A DNA stretch of 64,000 nucleotides from Bradyrhizobium sp. BR13661. GTDB lineage: Bacteria > Pseudomonadota > Alphaproteobacteria > Rhizobiales > Xanthobacteraceae. The DNA is taken from contig NZ_JARXWB010000001.1 of the NCBI RefSeq assembly GCF_029892425.1, forward strand, positions 62,001 to 126,000, read 5' to 3'. The translations under genes were made by a program, and so were the position numbers. Below the pieces are notes generated by a model. The model was not told the origin of the DNA and searched no databases. It saw only the letters and a program-made list of their open reading frames with translations. Every line of letters starts with the position of its first letter. Within the stretch, counting starts at the first letter, position 1. Positions 1 through 10,004 of this stretch are shown piece after piece.

Positions 1-663
1 GTAATTGTAGCGCCCTTCCGGGGTGATCTTGCCGGCGGCAAGCCCCATCGAGACGATCAGCGAAGCTTCGCCCGCGGTGTTGCGCAGCAGCCAAGCGTTT
101 TGCTTGATCGACAGCAATTGGTCGATTGCGGCGTCCTGGTGATTGACGGTGGCGGCCAGCGTGTTCGAAAGATTGTCGAGTACGTCGAGCAGGCCCTGCG
201 TCGTTTCCATATATTCCTTGGTCAAACCCGCGCGGCGCTGTTCCTTCGATTTTGCCACGTTCTCCCAGAATTCCTTCTGCTCCTCGATCAGCAGCTTGTT
301 GAGGCGCGCGAGCTCCGGCACCAGCGTGCCGGATCGGGGGAAGTCGATGTTCGGGAGCAGCTCGAGCGCGCGCGCCATCGCCGGCATCTGCGCATCACGA
401 AGCGCGCGGAGATACTTCTCGATCTCGGGATCCATCGGCTCGGTCGCGTTCAATAGCCGCGACGTGGTGGAGCGATCGGTACGCAGATTGTGCATGGCCT
501 TGAAGAGATCGGCGGAGGCGTCTGTGATCTGCGAGATGCGGCTCGCGGTCCTGAGGCGGTCCCATGATTCCCAGGCGGTGAGCGACAGCGCGATCACCAC
601 ACAGATCGACGTAATCGCGATCACAATCTTCAGAAGCGCGGATACGCTCAGGCGATTCAACAT
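1..663 (-). CDS. Chemoreceptor-like membrane sensor, N-terminal part (runs off the window)
   Basis: The minus-strand frame is open from an ATG (MLNRLSVSALLKIV) to the window edge, 221 codons, so only the N-terminus is visible. Residues about 8-28 form a membrane segment. It is followed by a long, mostly helical, charged periplasmic stretch (for example LLIEEQKEFWENVAKSKEQR) typical of the ligand-binding bundles of methyl-accepting chemotaxis proteins and some sensor kinases. A strong G-rich ribosome binding site lies a few bases upstream of the ATG. The HAMP and signalling domains would lie outside the window, so the chemoreceptor call is inference; a histidine kinase or a diguanylate cyclase is possible. 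Confidence 0.6.
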   Translation of the reverse strand, partial: MLNRLSVSALLKIVIAITSICVVIALSLTAWESWDRLRTASRISQITDASADLFKAMHNLRTDRSTTSRLLNATEPMDPEIEKYLRALRDAQMPAMARALELLPNIDFPRSGTLVPELARLNKLLIEEQKEFWENVAKSKEQRRAGLTKEYMETTQGLLDVLDNLSNTLAATVNHQDAAIDQLLSIKQNAWLLRNTAGEASLIVSMGLAAGKITPEGRYNY

Positions 664-934
664 CGAAGTCCCCCCCAATTCCCATTTCAAAGTTCGGCTG
701 TAGCGCCCCGGAAAATCGAGAAGAATGGGGCGTGACAAGGATCGGCAATCAGATACCGTTCGGGCATACGGCGAACGGTTTCGATATCTGAAACGAAAAG
801 GGTAAAGTTTTAGGCTGGCCGCCTGCCGGTAGAAGTACGCATTTACTAGAAGTTGCAACGGGTTGCCTCGATGGAACCAGCGCGCGAGACGGGCGTTAGG
901 ACATCATTAGCAATTGCCTGAAGGGGGCTCTGCG

Positions 935-1090
935 ATGTTGGTCGGCGTACTCGTCACCTTTCTCGTCGTCATTCTCGTGCTCTATCTCGTCAACATGCTG
1001 CCGATGGATGGCCGCGCCAAGCAGATCGCGCGCGTCATCGTCATCATCATCGGCATCGTCTCGCTGCTGAAATACCTCGCGGTGTTCTAG
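935..1090 (+). CDS. 51-residue two-helix membrane protein
   Basis: A short ORF beginning MLVGVLVTFLVVILVLYLVN, preceded by a GGGGG-type ribosome binding site and followed directly by a strong terminator hairpin. It has two hydrophobic helices (about residues 2-20 and 31-50) separated by a polar loop with MDGRAKQIAR. This layout resembles the small Thivi_2564-type membrane proteins found in many Proteobacteria. Function is unknown. The tight placement between a ribosome binding site and a terminator argues that it is a real monocistronic gene. Confidence 0.65.
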   Translation: MLVGVLVTFLVVILVLYLVNMLPMDGRAKQIARVIVIIIGIVSLLKYLAVF

Positions 1091-1111
1091 CGGGCGGCGC
1101 AGCTGCCCAAC

Positions 1112-1141
1112 AAAAAAGCCCCGGCGTGAGCCGGGGCTTTT
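1112..1141. terminator. Bidirectional rho-independent terminator
   Basis: Perfect GC-rich stem GCCCCGGC/GCCGGGGC with loop GTGA, flanked by an A run on the left and a T run on the right. It can therefore end both the small membrane-protein transcript (plus) and the malate synthase transcript (minus), which converge here. Confidence 0.9.
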
Positions 1142-1160
1142 GATGTTCGAACAACCGGTC

Positions 1161-3326
1161 TTAGCCGGCCGCCTTCGCCTCGCGGCGGCGCGCGGTGAGG
1201 ATGTATTCGGTATAGCCGTTCGGCTGCTCGCGGCCTTTGAAGATGAGGTCGCAGGCGGCCTTGAAGGCGACGCCGTCGAAGGCGGGCGCCATCGGCTTGT
1301 AGATTGCATCGCCGGCGTTCTGCTTGTCGACGACGACGGCCATGCGCTTGAGCGATTCCATCACCTGCGCTTCGGTGATCACGCCCTGGTGCAACCAGTT
1401 GGCGAGATGCTGGCTGGAGATGCGCAAGGTCGCGCGGTCTTCCATCAGGCCGACATCGTGAATGTCGGGCACCTTGGAGCAGCCGACGCCCTGGTCGATC
1501 CAGCGCACGACGTAACCCAAAATACCCTGGCAGTTGTTGTCGATCTCCTGCTTGACGTCATCAGGCGCCCAGTTCGACTTCGAAACCGGAATGGTAAGGA
1601 TGTCCGAGAGCTTGGCGCGCGGGCCACCCTTGGTCAGCTCCTGCTGGCGAGCGGTGACGTTGACCTGGTGATAGTGCAGCGCGTGCAAGGTCGCCGCGGT
1701 CGGCGAGGGCACCCACGCCGTGGTGGCGCCGGCCTGTGGATGGGCAAGCTTCTGGGCCAGCATGTCCGCCATCTTGTCGGGCGCGGCCCACATGCCCTTG
1801 CCGATCTGGGCATGGCCGGGCAGGCCGTCGATCAGGCCCATGTCGACGTTCCAGTCCTCATAGGCCTTGATCCAGGCCTGCGCCTTCATCTCGTTCTTGC
1901 GGATCATCGGACCCGCTTCCATCGAGGTGTGGATCTCGTCGCCGGTACGATCGAGGAAGCCGGTGTTGATGAACATGATGCGCTTGGATGCGCGCTGGAT
2001 GCAGGCCTTGAGGTTGACGGTGGTGCGCCGCTCCTCGTCCATGATGCCGACCTTGAGGGTGTTCTCAGGCAGCCCCAGCATCTTCTCGACGCGATCGAAG
2101 ATCTCGCAGGTGAACGAGACCTCGTCCGGGCCGTGCATCTTCGGCTTGACGATATAGGCCGAGCCCGTTCGGCTGTTCTTGACCTTGGAGTTGCCCTTGA
2201 GGTCGTGGATCGCGAGAAGCCCGGAGACGGCGGCATCGAGCAGGCCCTCAGGAACTTCCTCGCCGGCCTCGTCCAGCACGGCGTCGGTGAACATGTGGTG
2301 GCCGCAATTGCGCATCAAGAGCAGGCTGCGGCCGTGCAGCTTCACCTCGCCCTTGCCGTCAGGCGTCTTGTAGCTGCGGTCGGCGTTGAGCGAACGCGTC
2401 AGCGTCTTGCCGCCTTTTTCGAAGTCCGCCGACAGCGTGCCGTTCATCAGGCCGAGCGTGTTGCGATAGACCAGCACCTTGTCTTCGGCATCGACAGCGG
2501 CGACGGAGTCTTCCATGTCCAGAATGGTCGAGACCGCGGCTTCCATCACCATGTCGGCGACGCCGGCCGGATCGTCCTTGCCGATCGCGCTGTTGCGATT
2601 GATCGTCACCTCGACATGCAGGCCGTTGTTGACGAGCAGCACGGCTGATGGTGCTGCCGCGTCGCCCGCGAAGCCCGCGAACTGCGCGGCATTCTTCAGC
2701 GCAGTCGCGTTGCCGCTCTTCAGTTTCACCGCGAGCTGACCAGCAACGACGCTGTAGGCTGTGACGTCGGTGTGGCTGCCGGTCGCCAGCGGCGCAGCGT
2801 TGTCGAGGAATGCCTTGGCCTTGGCGATCACCTTGTCGCCGCGCGCCTTGTTGTAGCCCTTGCCGCCCTCGGATGGATCGTGCGGGATCGCGTCGGTGCC
2901 GTAGAAGGCGTCGTAGAGCGAGCCCCAGCGCGCGTTCGCCGCGTTCAGCGCGTAGCGTGCGTTGGTGAGCGGCACGACCAGCTGCGGGCCGCAGATCTTG
3001 CCGATCTCCTCGTCGACATTGGCGGTCTCGACCTTCTGCGTCGCCGGCTCCGGGACGAGATAGCCGATCTCCTTCAGGAAGGCGGTGTAGGCATTGAGGT
3101 CGAACGCCTTGCCCTTGTGGGCGCGGTGCCACTCGTCGATCTTGGCCTGCAGCTGATCACGGAAGGTGAGCAGCGCGCGGTTCTTCGGCCCCAGCTCCTT
3201 CACGATGGCGGCCACGCCGGCCCAGAACGCATCCGGCGCGATCCCCGTTTTCGGGGCGGCTTCCTTGGCGATGAAATCGAAAAGGACGGGGGCGATCTTC
3301 AATCCGTGGGCGTCGACGCGTTTCAT
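1161..3326 (-). CDS. glcB: Malate synthase G
   Basis: Condenses glyoxylate with acetyl-CoA to malate in the glyoxylate/glycolate pathway; monomeric cytosolic enzyme. The 721-residue product has the usual length of the G isoform. Recognisable conserved segments are [46 protein letters not shown] and [17 protein letters not shown]. The chosen ATG gives [18 protein letters not shown], the normal family N-terminus; the same frame stays open for another 34 codons upstream, but that part has no family similarity. The gene stands alone. It ends at a bidirectional terminator and has a non-coding leader of about 300 bases containing a palindromic repeat. Confidence 0.95.
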   Translation of the reverse strand: MKRVDAHGLKIAPVLFDFIAKEAAPKTGIAPDAFWAGVAAIVKELGPKNRALLTFRDQLQAKIDEWHRAHKGKAFDLNAYTAFLKEIGYLVPEPATQKVETANVDEEIGKICGPQLVVPLTNARYALNAANARWGSLYDAFYGTDAIPHDPSEGGKGYNKARGDKVIAKAKAFLDNAAPLATGSHTDVTAYSVVAGQLAVKLKSGNATALKNAAQFAGFAGDAAAPSAVLLVNNGLHVEVTINRNSAIGKDDPAGVADMVMEAAVSTILDMEDSVAAVDAEDKVLVYRNTLGLMNGTLSADFEKGGKTLTRSLNADRSYKTPDGKGEVKLHGRSLLLMRNCGHHMFTDAVLDEAGEEVPEGLLDAAVSGLLAIHDLKGNSKVKNSRTGSAYIVKPKMHGPDEVSFTCEIFDRVEKMLGLPENTLKVGIMDEERRTTVNLKACIQRASKRIMFINTGFLDRTGDEIHTSMEAGPMIRKNEMKAQAWIKAYEDWNVDMGLIDGLPGHAQIGKGMWAAPDKMADMLAQKLAHPQAGATTAWVPSPTAATLHALHYHQVNVTARQQELTKGGPRAKLSDILTIPVSKSNWAPDDVKQEIDNNCQGILGYVVRWIDQGVGCSKVPDIHDVGLMEDRATLRISSQHLANWLHQGVITEAQVMESLKRMAVVVDKQNAGDAIYKPMAPAFDGVAFKAACDLIFKGREQPNGYTEYILTARRREAKAAG

Positions 3327-3498
3327 GATGGTCTTTCTTGTTGGAAATGGCTGTTTTTGGCTGCTTTTGACCCGACAGCAGCAAAATGCGCCCACGCGGA
3401 GCGGCTTTCGAGGCTCTATTAGCCTCAAAATCAGGGCGGTGAGAAGACCCCTAAAGGTCTGTCAAAATGTCAAGACGAAGTGGGGAGGCACGCACCGG

Positions 3499-3602
3499 TG
3501 TCATTCCCCGCGAAAGCGGGGAATCCAGTACGCCGCAGCTTCTCCGTATCCCGTTGCTGTCTCTGGAATACTGGGTCGCCCGGTCAAGCCGGGCGACGAC
3601 AG
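3499..3602. repeat. Palindromic intergenic repeat, family A, copy 1
   Basis: About 100 bases with two local hairpins. The left one is TTCCCCGC-gaaa-GCGGGGAA and the right one is GTCGCCCGG-tcaa-CCGGGCGAC. The two are joined by an outer pairing TCCAGTA/TACTGG. A second copy with the same left arm and the same outer stem lies near 63.8 kb. It sits between the glcB start and the cysNC stop, and no coding sense was found. Confidence 0.8.
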
Positions 3603-3619
3603 CGGAGATTGGGGTTGCC

Positions 3620-5536
3620 TCAAATATTCGCGGCGAGGTCCACGACTTCGTCGAACAGTACGCCGGTCGCCTTCAGCATCTGCTCGATCTCATCCGCCGC
3701 GTCCGCAACCGTGCGCGTCGATGTATCGATCACGAGCTCGGCTGCTTGCGGGGCTTCGTAGTCGTTGCCGATGCCTGTAAAGGAGGCAAGCGCGCCGGCG
3801 CGGGCCTTTTTGTAATGGCCCTTGGGGTCGCGCTCCTCGCAGACTTCGGCCGGCGTCGCGACGTGGATTTCGCGGAACGTCGTGTCGGCGATGCGGCGGG
3901 CGGTGGCGCGGTCCTCGCGCGCCGGAGAGACGGCGGCGACGATCGCGATGTGGCCGTTGCGGGCGAGATGCGTCGCGACCTCGGCAAGCCGGCGGATGTT
4001 TTCGCTGCGATCGGCGGCGGAGAAGCCGAGATCGCTGTTGAGGCCAGCACGCAGCGTGTCGCCGTCGAGCAGGATCGGCGAGCCGCCATTGGTGAACAGG
4101 CGCCGCTCCAGCGCCTTCGCCAGCGTCGATTTGCCGGAGGCCGGCAGGCCCGTGAGCCAGACCACGGCGCCATTGTGCTGATAGCGCGCCGAACGCTCGT
4201 CGGGGCGCAGCGCCGATTCCACCGGCACGATATCGACCGGCACCGCGCGCTGGCCGGCATCGACCGACAGCACGAGGCCGCCGCCGGTGATGCGTCCGGA
4301 GACCTCGATCACGAGGCGGCCCGTGCGCGGATTCTCGGTGTAGGGATCGGCGGCAATCGGGCTCGACAGGGAGATATCGATCTCGCCGACATGGTTGCGG
4401 CCGATCGCCTTGTTCTCGCGGCTCTCGAGCTCGCCGGGGTCGACCGCCTTCTCGATCGCCACCACGGTGGCGCGGCTCTCCTTCGGTCCGGAGCGGACCA
4501 GGATCTGGTCGCCCTTGGCGAGCGGCTTGTCGTGCAGCCAGAAGATGCGCGCGCGCAGCCGCCGCGTCTCACGCGGAGCGGCGCTTGCATGCGCGATGAT
4601 GTCGCCGCGCTCGATGAACAATTCGCGGTCGAGCGTGATGCCGACCGAGCGGCCGGCGCCCTGGCGCGTTGCGACCGGCGTCACCGGCCAGCTCTCGACC
4701 GTCTTGATCCTGGCGATCTTGCCGGCCGGCATGATCACGATCTCGTCGCCGGCAATGAGGCTGCCGGATTCGATGCGGCCGGCAACGATGCGGCGATCGT
4801 CGAACTTGTAGATCGCCTGCACCGGCAGGCGCAGCGCCAGCGCCTCCAGCGGCCGCGCCGGTTCGAGCCGGTCAAGCGCCTCGACCACGGTCGGACCCTT
4901 GTACCAGCCGATGCGGTCGGTGCGTTCGGCAACGCCGTCGCCGTCGCGCGCGGAGATCGGGATGATCGCAGTCGGCGTCACGCCGAGGCCGTTGAGATGG
5001 GCGGAGATCTCGTCGCTGATGTCCTTGAAGCGATCCGCGGAGAAATCGACGCGGTCCATCTTGTTGACGACGACCGCGACCTGCTTCACGCCGAGCAGAT
5101 GCAGCAGATAGCCGTGCCGCCGGGTCTGGTCGCGCACGCCCTCCAGCGCGTCGATGATCAGCACTGCGCCGTCGGCCTGCGAGGCGCCGGTGATCATGTT
5201 GCGCAGGAATTCGGCGTGGCCGGGCGCGTCGATCAGCACGATGTCGCGCGAATTGGTTCGGAAGCGGATCTGCGTGGTGTCGATGGTGATGCCCTGGTCG
5301 CGCTCGGTCTGGAGCGCATCCAGCAGGAACGACCATTCGAACGGCATGCCGCGCCGTGCGCTGACGGCCTTCAGCATCTCGAGCTTGCCGTCAGGCAGGC
5401 TGCCGGTTTCGTGCAAGAGGCGACCGACAAGCGTCGACTTGCCGTGGTCGACATGGCCGACGATGACGATGCGGACCTGGGGGCGGGTGGTGCCGTTCGG
5501 CGTGGTGGGCGAGGGAGACGTGACGAGCATGTTCAT
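3620..5536 (-). CDS. cysNC: Bifunctional sulfate adenylyltransferase large subunit / APS kinase
   Basis: A fusion of the GTPase subunit of ATP sulfurylase (residues about 20-440) and adenylylsulfate kinase (about 455-638). With CysD it makes APS from sulfate and ATP; the kinase part can phosphorylate APS to PAPS. GTPase motifs are [21 protein letters not shown] and NKMD. The kinase P-loop is GLPASGKST, followed by [16 protein letters not shown]. The start lies 21 bases after the cysD stop, so the two genes form one operon. The same fusion is called NodQ when it serves Nod-factor sulfation; here the linkage to cysG, cysI and cysH points to assimilation. Because CysH looks like an APS reductase, the kinase may serve PAPS-dependent sulfation instead. 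Confidence 0.95.
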   Translation of the reverse strand: MNMLVTSPSPTTPNGTTRPQVRIVIVGHVDHGKSTLVGRLLHETGSLPDGKLEMLKAVSARRGMPFEWSFLLDALQTERDQGITIDTTQIRFRTNSRDIVLIDAPGHAEFLRNMITGASQADGAVLIIDALEGVRDQTRRHGYLLHLLGVKQVAVVVNKMDRVDFSADRFKDISDEISAHLNGLGVTPTAIIPISARDGDGVAERTDRIGWYKGPTVVEALDRLEPARPLEALALRLPVQAIYKFDDRRIVAGRIESGSLIAGDEIVIMPAGKIARIKTVESWPVTPVATRQGAGRSVGITLDRELFIERGDIIAHASAAPRETRRLRARIFWLHDKPLAKGDQILVRSGPKESRATVVAIEKAVDPGELESRENKAIGRNHVGEIDISLSSPIAADPYTENPRTGRLVIEVSGRITGGGLVLSVDAGQRAVPVDIVPVESALRPDERSARYQHNGAVVWLTGLPASGKSTLAKALERRLFTNGGSPILLDGDTLRAGLNSDLGFSAADRSENIRRLAEVATHLARNGHIAIVAAVSPAREDRATARRIADTTFREIHVATPAEVCEERDPKGHYKKARAGALASFTGIGNDYEAPQAAELVIDTSTRTVADAADEIEQMLKATGVLFDEVVDLAANI

Positions 5537-5557
5537 GACCGCGATGCGTCCTTAGAA

Positions 5558-6445
5558 TCAGAGATAGCCGGCGACGCGCAGTCGCTCGAAAGCGTCCTCG
5601 GTCTCGTGATCGAGCGCACGGCCGGCGCGCTCCGGCACCTTGGTCTGCTCGAGCTCGGCCAGGATCTCGTCGATATTCGTTGCCGTCGAAGCGACCGGAT
5701 TGGTGATGTCCTGATCGCCCAGCGAGCGATAGCGCTTGCCGTCCTTGGCGAGATAGAGCGGGATGATCGGGATGTTCTCGCGCTTGGTGTAGGCCCAGAT
5801 ATCGGCCTCGGTCCAATGCAGGATCGGGTGGATGCGCAAATGCGCGCCCTGCGGCGGCGACGCGTTGAAATGATCCCAGAACTCCGGCGGCTGGTCGCGC
5901 ACGTCCCAATTGCCTTCCAGGCCGCGTGGCGAGAACACCCGCTCCTTGGCGCGGGTGGCTTCCTCGTCGCGGCGAATGCCGGCGATCAGGCCGTCAAAGC
6001 CGTATTTGGCGAGCGCCATCTTCAGACCTTCGGTCTTGCGCGCGGCGGAACGGGCGGCCGGCGGCAGCGTTGGGTCGACGGCATCGATAGGCGGGCAGGG
6101 CTCGACACGCAGGTCGAGCTCCCATTCCTTTCCGTAATGATCGCGGAAGCGGTACATCTCCGGAAACTTCTTGCCGGTGTCGACATGGAGCGCAGGGAAC
6201 GGCAGCCGGCCGAAGAACGCCTTGCGCGCCAGCCAGATCATGACGTTGGAGTCCTTGCCGAGCGACCACAACAGGGCGATCTTCTTCAGACGCGCAAACG
6301 CCTCGCGGAAAATGTAGATGCTCTGCGCTTCGAGCTGGTCGAGATGGTCCATGCTGGGTGCGGTCAGCTCAACTGGAATTTGCTCGGAAACGGGGGCGCG
6401 GGAGTCCGGCCCGTCTGCACCGGAATTGTCCTTGAGAAGATGCAT
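5558..6445 (-). CDS. cysD: Sulfate adenylyltransferase small subunit
   Basis: Catalytic ATP-pyrophosphatase-fold subunit of ATP sulfurylase, partner of CysNC. It carries HLDQLEAQSIYIFREAFA near the N-terminus, the SLGKDSNVMIWLARKAF nucleotide-binding loop, PALHVDTGKKFPEMY, and GIRRDEEATRAKERVFS. The chosen ATG (MHLLKDNSGADGP) has GGCAGAG just upstream and gives 295 residues. A shorter start at MDHLDQLEAQ, 33 codons further in, matches classical CysD proteins better, so the true start is uncertain. It is the first gene of the cysD-cysNC operon and diverges from cysG across about 140 bases. Confidence 0.92.
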   Translation of the reverse strand: MHLLKDNSGADGPDSRAPVSEQIPVELTAPSMDHLDQLEAQSIYIFREAFARLKKIALLWSLGKDSNVMIWLARKAFFGRLPFPALHVDTGKKFPEMYRFRDHYGKEWELDLRVEPCPPIDAVDPTLPPAARSAARKTEGLKMALAKYGFDGLIAGIRRDEEATRAKERVFSPRGLEGNWDVRDQPPEFWDHFNASPPQGAHLRIHPILHWTEADIWAYTKRENIPIIPLYLAKDGKRYRSLGDQDITNPVASTATNIDEILAELEQTKVPERAGRALDHETEDAFERLRVAGYL

Positions 6446-6588
6446 CTCTGCCACTTTGCGTTTGGAGGCGAATTTTCTATAGTTGCGGCGCAGAAGAGAA
6501 GAAAAAATTTTCTCTTTGCGCGCTCGAAATGACACATATATAGAAAATAATTCCAGTCAACCCCGGATGTGGGGGAAGCGAGTATCGC
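6446..6588. promoter_or_regulatory. Divergent cysD/cysG promoter region with a 10-bp inverted repeat
   Basis: This A+T-rich stretch must hold both promoters. A perfect inverted repeat, ATTTTCTATA (6472-6481) and TATAGAAAAT (6539-6548), lies at its two ends. A related TTTTCTCTT block lies near the middle, preceded by AAGAGAAGAAAA. The symmetry suggests a regulator binding both promoters, plausibly in response to sulfur status. No specific regulator family can be named from the sequence. Confidence 0.5.
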
Positions 6589-8013
6589 ATGCGGTTCTTG
6601 CCGGTGTTCCTCGATCTCAAGGCCGGCCCGGTGGTCCTCATCGGCACGGGTGAGCTTTTGCGCGCCAAATTGCGTGTGCTCGCCTCCGCCGGCGCGCGCA
6701 TTCGCGTGCATGCGATCGACGGCAATCATGAGCTGGGCCTGAGTTCCGAGGACGCGCCGGGTGTCGAGATCGCGACGGGCGATCCGCTTCAGGCCGATCT
6801 TGCCGGCGTCATCGCAATCGTCTGCGCGGGCGCGGGCGACGTCGGCGTGGCGATGTCGGTCCGTGCCAAGGCGCTCGGCCTGCCCGTCAACGTCATGGAC
6901 GATCTCGAGCATTCCTCCTTCATCTTCCCGGCCATCGTTGATCGCGGCGATGTCGTGGTCGCGGTCGGCACCGGCGGCACTTCGCCGGTGGTGGCGCGGC
7001 GCGTGCGCGAGAAGATCGAGGCGCTGCTGCCGGCCCGCATCGGCGAGCTGGCGGAGTTCATCGGCGGTTTCCGCAAATCCATCAACGAGCGCATCGCAGA
7101 GTTTCCGCTGCGCCGCCGCTTCTGGGAGCGCGTCATCGACGGTCCGATCGGTGCGTCCGTGCTGGCCGGCCGCAAGGGCGAGGCGGATGCCGCCCTCAAC
7201 GCGATTTCCAATCCGTCCGATTTCGCGCGCGCCGACAAGCCGGAAGGCTCCGTTGCGCTGGTCGGCGCCGGCCCCGGCGACCCTGATCTTCTCACCATCA
7301 AGGCGCTGCGCGCGTTGCAGGACGCCGATATCGTCTTCCACGACGAGTTGGTTTCTCCAGAGATTCTCGACCGTATCCGCCGCGACACCACGCGTGTTCC
7401 GGTCGGTCGCCGCGTCGGCAAGCCCGGCATCGGCCAGGATGCCATCAACAAGCGCATGATCGAGGCCGCGCAGTCCGGGCAGCGCGTGGTGCGGCTGAAG
7501 GGCGGCGATCCCTTCGTGTTCGGTCGCGGCGGCGAAGAGGTCGAAGCGCTGCGCGCCGCCGGCGTGGCCTATTCGATCGTCCCCGGCATCACCGCCGGGC
7601 TCGGCGGAGCCGCCGATTTCGAGGTGCCGCTCACCTATCGCCATGAAGCAACCCGCATCACCTTCCTCACCGCGCACAAGGCGCGCGATGCCGAGACCGT
7701 CGACTGGTCGACGCTGACCGATACGAAGATGACCGTTGTTGTCTACATGGGCATGACAGCCGCGCCTGCCGTGCGCGCCGGTTTGTTCGCCGCCGGTCGT
7801 TCCCCGGAGACTCCGGTCGGCGTGTTCGCCCGCGTGACGCGGCCGGATGCTCGGGGCGCGATCGGTACGCTGCGCGACTTGCCCGAGCTGGTGCGCAAGA
7901 CAAATGGCGGTCCTGCCATTCTCATCATCGGTGACGTGGTCCGGCATGCCGGGGCGCTTCATCGTCAAACACCCAAGCAAATCATCTCTGACCTCCTGGA
8001 TGCTGCCGAATGA
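6589..8013 (+). CDS. cysG: Siroheme synthase (multifunctional CysG)
   Basis: Makes siroheme for sulfite reductase. The N-terminal half (residues about 1-205) is the precorrin-2 dehydrogenase/ferrochelatase module: VVLIGTGELLRAKLRVLASAGA, then VNVMDDLEHSSFIFPAIVDR and GTGGTSPVVARRVREKIE. The C-terminal half is the SAM-dependent uroporphyrinogen-III methyltransferase: VGAGPGDPDLLTIKA, RLKGGDPFVFGRGGEE and VPGITAG. The usual GGGxxAxRK nucleotide-binding motif reads GTGELLRAKL here, a modest divergence. It begins the plus-strand sulfite-reduction operon, and its stop overlaps the next start by 4 bases (ATGA). Confidence 0.94.
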   Translation: MRFLPVFLDLKAGPVVLIGTGELLRAKLRVLASAGARIRVHAIDGNHELGLSSEDAPGVEIATGDPLQADLAGVIAIVCAGAGDVGVAMSVRAKALGLPVNVMDDLEHSSFIFPAIVDRGDVVVAVGTGGTSPVVARRVREKIEALLPARIGELAEFIGGFRKSINERIAEFPLRRRFWERVIDGPIGASVLAGRKGEADAALNAISNPSDFARADKPEGSVALVGAGPGDPDLLTIKALRALQDADIVFHDELVSPEILDRIRRDTTRVPVGRRVGKPGIGQDAINKRMIEAAQSGQRVVRLKGGDPFVFGRGGEEVEALRAAGVAYSIVPGITAGLGGAADFEVPLTYRHEATRITFLTAHKARDAETVDWSTLTDTKMTVVVYMGMTAAPAVRAGLFAAGRSPETPVGVFARVTRPDARGAIGTLRDLPELVRKTNGGPAILIIGDVVRHAGALHRQTPKQIISDLLDAAE

Positions 8014-8318
8014 CATCACCACTGCAACAGAAACTGAAAATCGCGGGGCCCTCCGTCGTGACCGCCAACCGGACCTGGGACGGCGTCGTCGTTTATCGCA
8101 CCGCCGCCAAAGGCTGGTCCGTGGAACTGACCGATGCTGCGATCGTGCGAGACTCCGATGAGGCGAAAGCGTTGCTCGCCGAGGCCGTGGCCGATGACCT
8201 CGGCGCAATCGGTCCCTATATCGCGCCAGTGCAGGTCGACGACGCCGGCAAGATCCTGCCGGGCAATCTGCGTGAGCAGATCCGCCGTGACGGCGTGACC
8301 ATCGACCTGCCGGTCTGA
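8010..8318 (+). CDS. DUF2849 family protein in the sulfite-reduction operon
   Basis: A 102-residue soluble protein without signal peptide or cysteines, with ANRTWDGVVVYRTAAKGWS near the N-terminus. It matches the DUF2849 family as I recall it, whose members sit between cysG and the siroheme sulfite reductase gene in alphaproteobacteria. The 4-base overlap with cysG implies translational coupling. Its role is unknown; an accessory function for siroheme or electron delivery to CysI is only an inference from context. Confidence 0.8.
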   Translation: MTSPLQQKLKIAGPSVVTANRTWDGVVVYRTAAKGWSVELTDAAIVRDSDEAKALLAEAVADDLGAIGPYIAPVQVDDAGKILPGNLREQIRRDGVTIDLPV

Positions 8319-8348
8319 TCGCAGGTCGAGTAGTAAGGCACTTCAATC

Positions 8349-10004
8349 ATGTACGCTTACGACGAAATCGACCGTACGCTGGTCAATGAGCGCGTCTCCG
8401 AATTCCGTGACCAGGTGCAGCGCCGTCTCTCGGGCGAGCTCACCGAAGACGAATTCAAGATGCTGCGCTTGCAGAACGGCGTTTATCTGCAGCTGCACGC
8501 CTACATGTTCCGCGTCGCGATTCCCTACGGAACGCTGGCGTCGAACCAGTTGCGGGCGTTGGCCCATGTCGCGCGCAAATACGACCGTGGCTACGGCCAC
8601 TTCACCACGCGGCAGAACATCCAGTTCAACTGGATCAAGCTGTCGGACCTGCCGGATGCGCTGGCTGACCTCGCCGAGGTCGGTATCCATGCGATGCAGA
8701 CCTCCGGCAACAACATGCGCAACGTCACCTCCGACCAGTGGGCCGGCGTTGCGCCGGGCGAGATCGAAGATCCCCGCATCTGGTCGGAGCTGATCCGCCA
8801 GCACACGACGCTGCATCCGGAATTCTCGTTCCTGCCGCGCAAGTTCAAGATCGCGATCACCGCGTCGGACCACGACCGTGCCGCGATCAAGGTGCACGAC
8901 ATCGGCCTGAAGCTGATCAAGAACGAGAAGGGCGAGACCGGCTTCGAGGTCCTGGTCGGCGGCGGTCTGGGCCGCACGCCGTTCATCGGCAAGACCATCA
9001 AGCACTTCGTCCATGGCCGCGATCTCCTCAGCTATATCGAGGCGATCCTGCGCGTCTACAACCAATACGGCCGCCGCGACAACATCTACAAGGCGCGCAT
9101 CAAGATCCTGGTGCACGAGCTCGGCATCGAGAAGTTCTCGCGCGAGGTCGAGGAGGAGTGGCAGCATATCCGCTATTCCTCGCTCCAGATCGACGACGAG
9201 GTGATCGAGGACATCCGCTCGCGCTTCATCTACCCCGCTTACGAGAAGCTCCCGCACATGCCGGACGAGCTGCGGCAAGCCGCGGCCGATCCTGAGTTCG
9301 AGGCCTGGCGCAAGAACTCGGTCGCCGCGCACAAGAACCCCGGCTATTCCATCGTCACGATTTCGCTGAAGCCGATCGGCGCGCCTCCGGGCGACGCCAC
9401 GGCCGAGCAAATGGATGCGCTGGCCGATCTCGCCGACAAATATTCTTTTGGCGAGATCCGCGTCGGCCACGAGCAGAACCTCGCGCTGCCGCACGTCGCC
9501 AAGCGCGACCTGTCGGCGCTGTGGAAGGCGCTCGACAAGCTTGGGCTCGCCACGCCGAACATCAATCTGATCACCGACATCATCGCCTGCCCCGGGCTCG
9601 ACTATTGCTCGCTGGCGAATGCGCGCTCGATCCCGATCGCGCAGGAGCTGACGCGGCGGTTTGCCAATCACGAACTCGCCAATCTGATCGGCCGGCTGCA
9701 CATCAACATCTCCGGCTGCATCAACGCCTGCGGTCACCACCATGTCGGCCATATCGGCATTCTCGGCGTCGAGAAGAACGGCGAGGAGGTCTACCAGATC
9801 ACCATCGGCGGCCGGGCCGACGAGAACGCCGCGCTGGGCAATCTGATCGGCCCCGGTGTCAAGTTCGACGAGGTTGCCGACGTCATCGAGGACATCGTGG
9901 AAGCCTATCTGGCGCTGCGCGAGCGGCCGGAGGAGCTGTTCGTCGATACCGTGAAGCGCCTCGGCGTCGAACCCTTCAAGGAGCGCGTCTATGCCACTCG
10001 TTAA
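8349..10004 (+). CDS. cysI: Siroheme-dependent sulfite (nitrite-type) reductase
   Basis: Six-electron reduction of sulfite to sulfide with siroheme coupled to a 4Fe-4S cluster. The cluster cysteines are visible: C414 and C420 in CPGLDYC, C457 and C461 in SGCINACGHHHVGH. Two ferredoxin-like repeats are present, including GYGHFTTRQNIQFNW and FGEIRVGHEQNLALPHV. At 551 residues it is the single-subunit, probably ferredoxin-dependent form. No flavoprotein CysJ gene is in the window. The last 14 bases overlap the next gene. An assimilatory nitrite reductase would look similar, but the cysG/cysH neighbours favour sulfite. Confidence 0.93.
   Translation: MYAYDEIDRTLVNERVSEFRDQVQRRLSGELTEDEFKMLRLQNGVYLQLHAYMFRVAIPYGTLASNQLRALAHVARKYDRGYGHFTTRQNIQFNWIKLSDLPDALADLAEVGIHAMQTSGNNMRNVTSDQWAGVAPGEIEDPRIWSELIRQHTTLHPEFSFLPRKFKIAITASDHDRAAIKVHDIGLKLIKNEKGETGFEVLVGGGLGRTPFIGKTIKHFVHGRDLLSYIEAILRVYNQYGRRDNIYKARIKILVHELGIEKFSREVEEEWQHIRYSSLQIDDEVIEDIRSRFIYPAYEKLPHMPDELRQAAADPEFEAWRKNSVAAHKNPGYSIVTISLKPIGAPPGDATAEQMDALADLADKYSFGEIRVGHEQNLALPHVAKRDLSALWKALDKLGLATPNINLITDIIACPGLDYCSLANARSIPIAQELTRRFANHELANLIGRLHINISGCINACGHHHVGHIGILGVEKNGEEVYQITIGGRADENAALGNLIGPGVKFDEVADVIEDIVEAYLALRERPEELFVDTVKRLGVEPFKERVYATR

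Noticed and set aside
3620..6445. nodPQ sulfation genes for Nod factors
   Set aside because: The sequences would fit, but the divergent cysG-cysI-cysH operon and the sulfate importer point to assimilation. No nod genes are in view.
3467..6532. Very long open frame on the plus strand (1021 codons) over cysNC and cysD
   Set aside because: It is antisense to two genes with clear family motifs. Its translation is Arg/Ala/Asp/Val-rich without any domain, the usual product of biased high-G+C codon use in the opposite frame.
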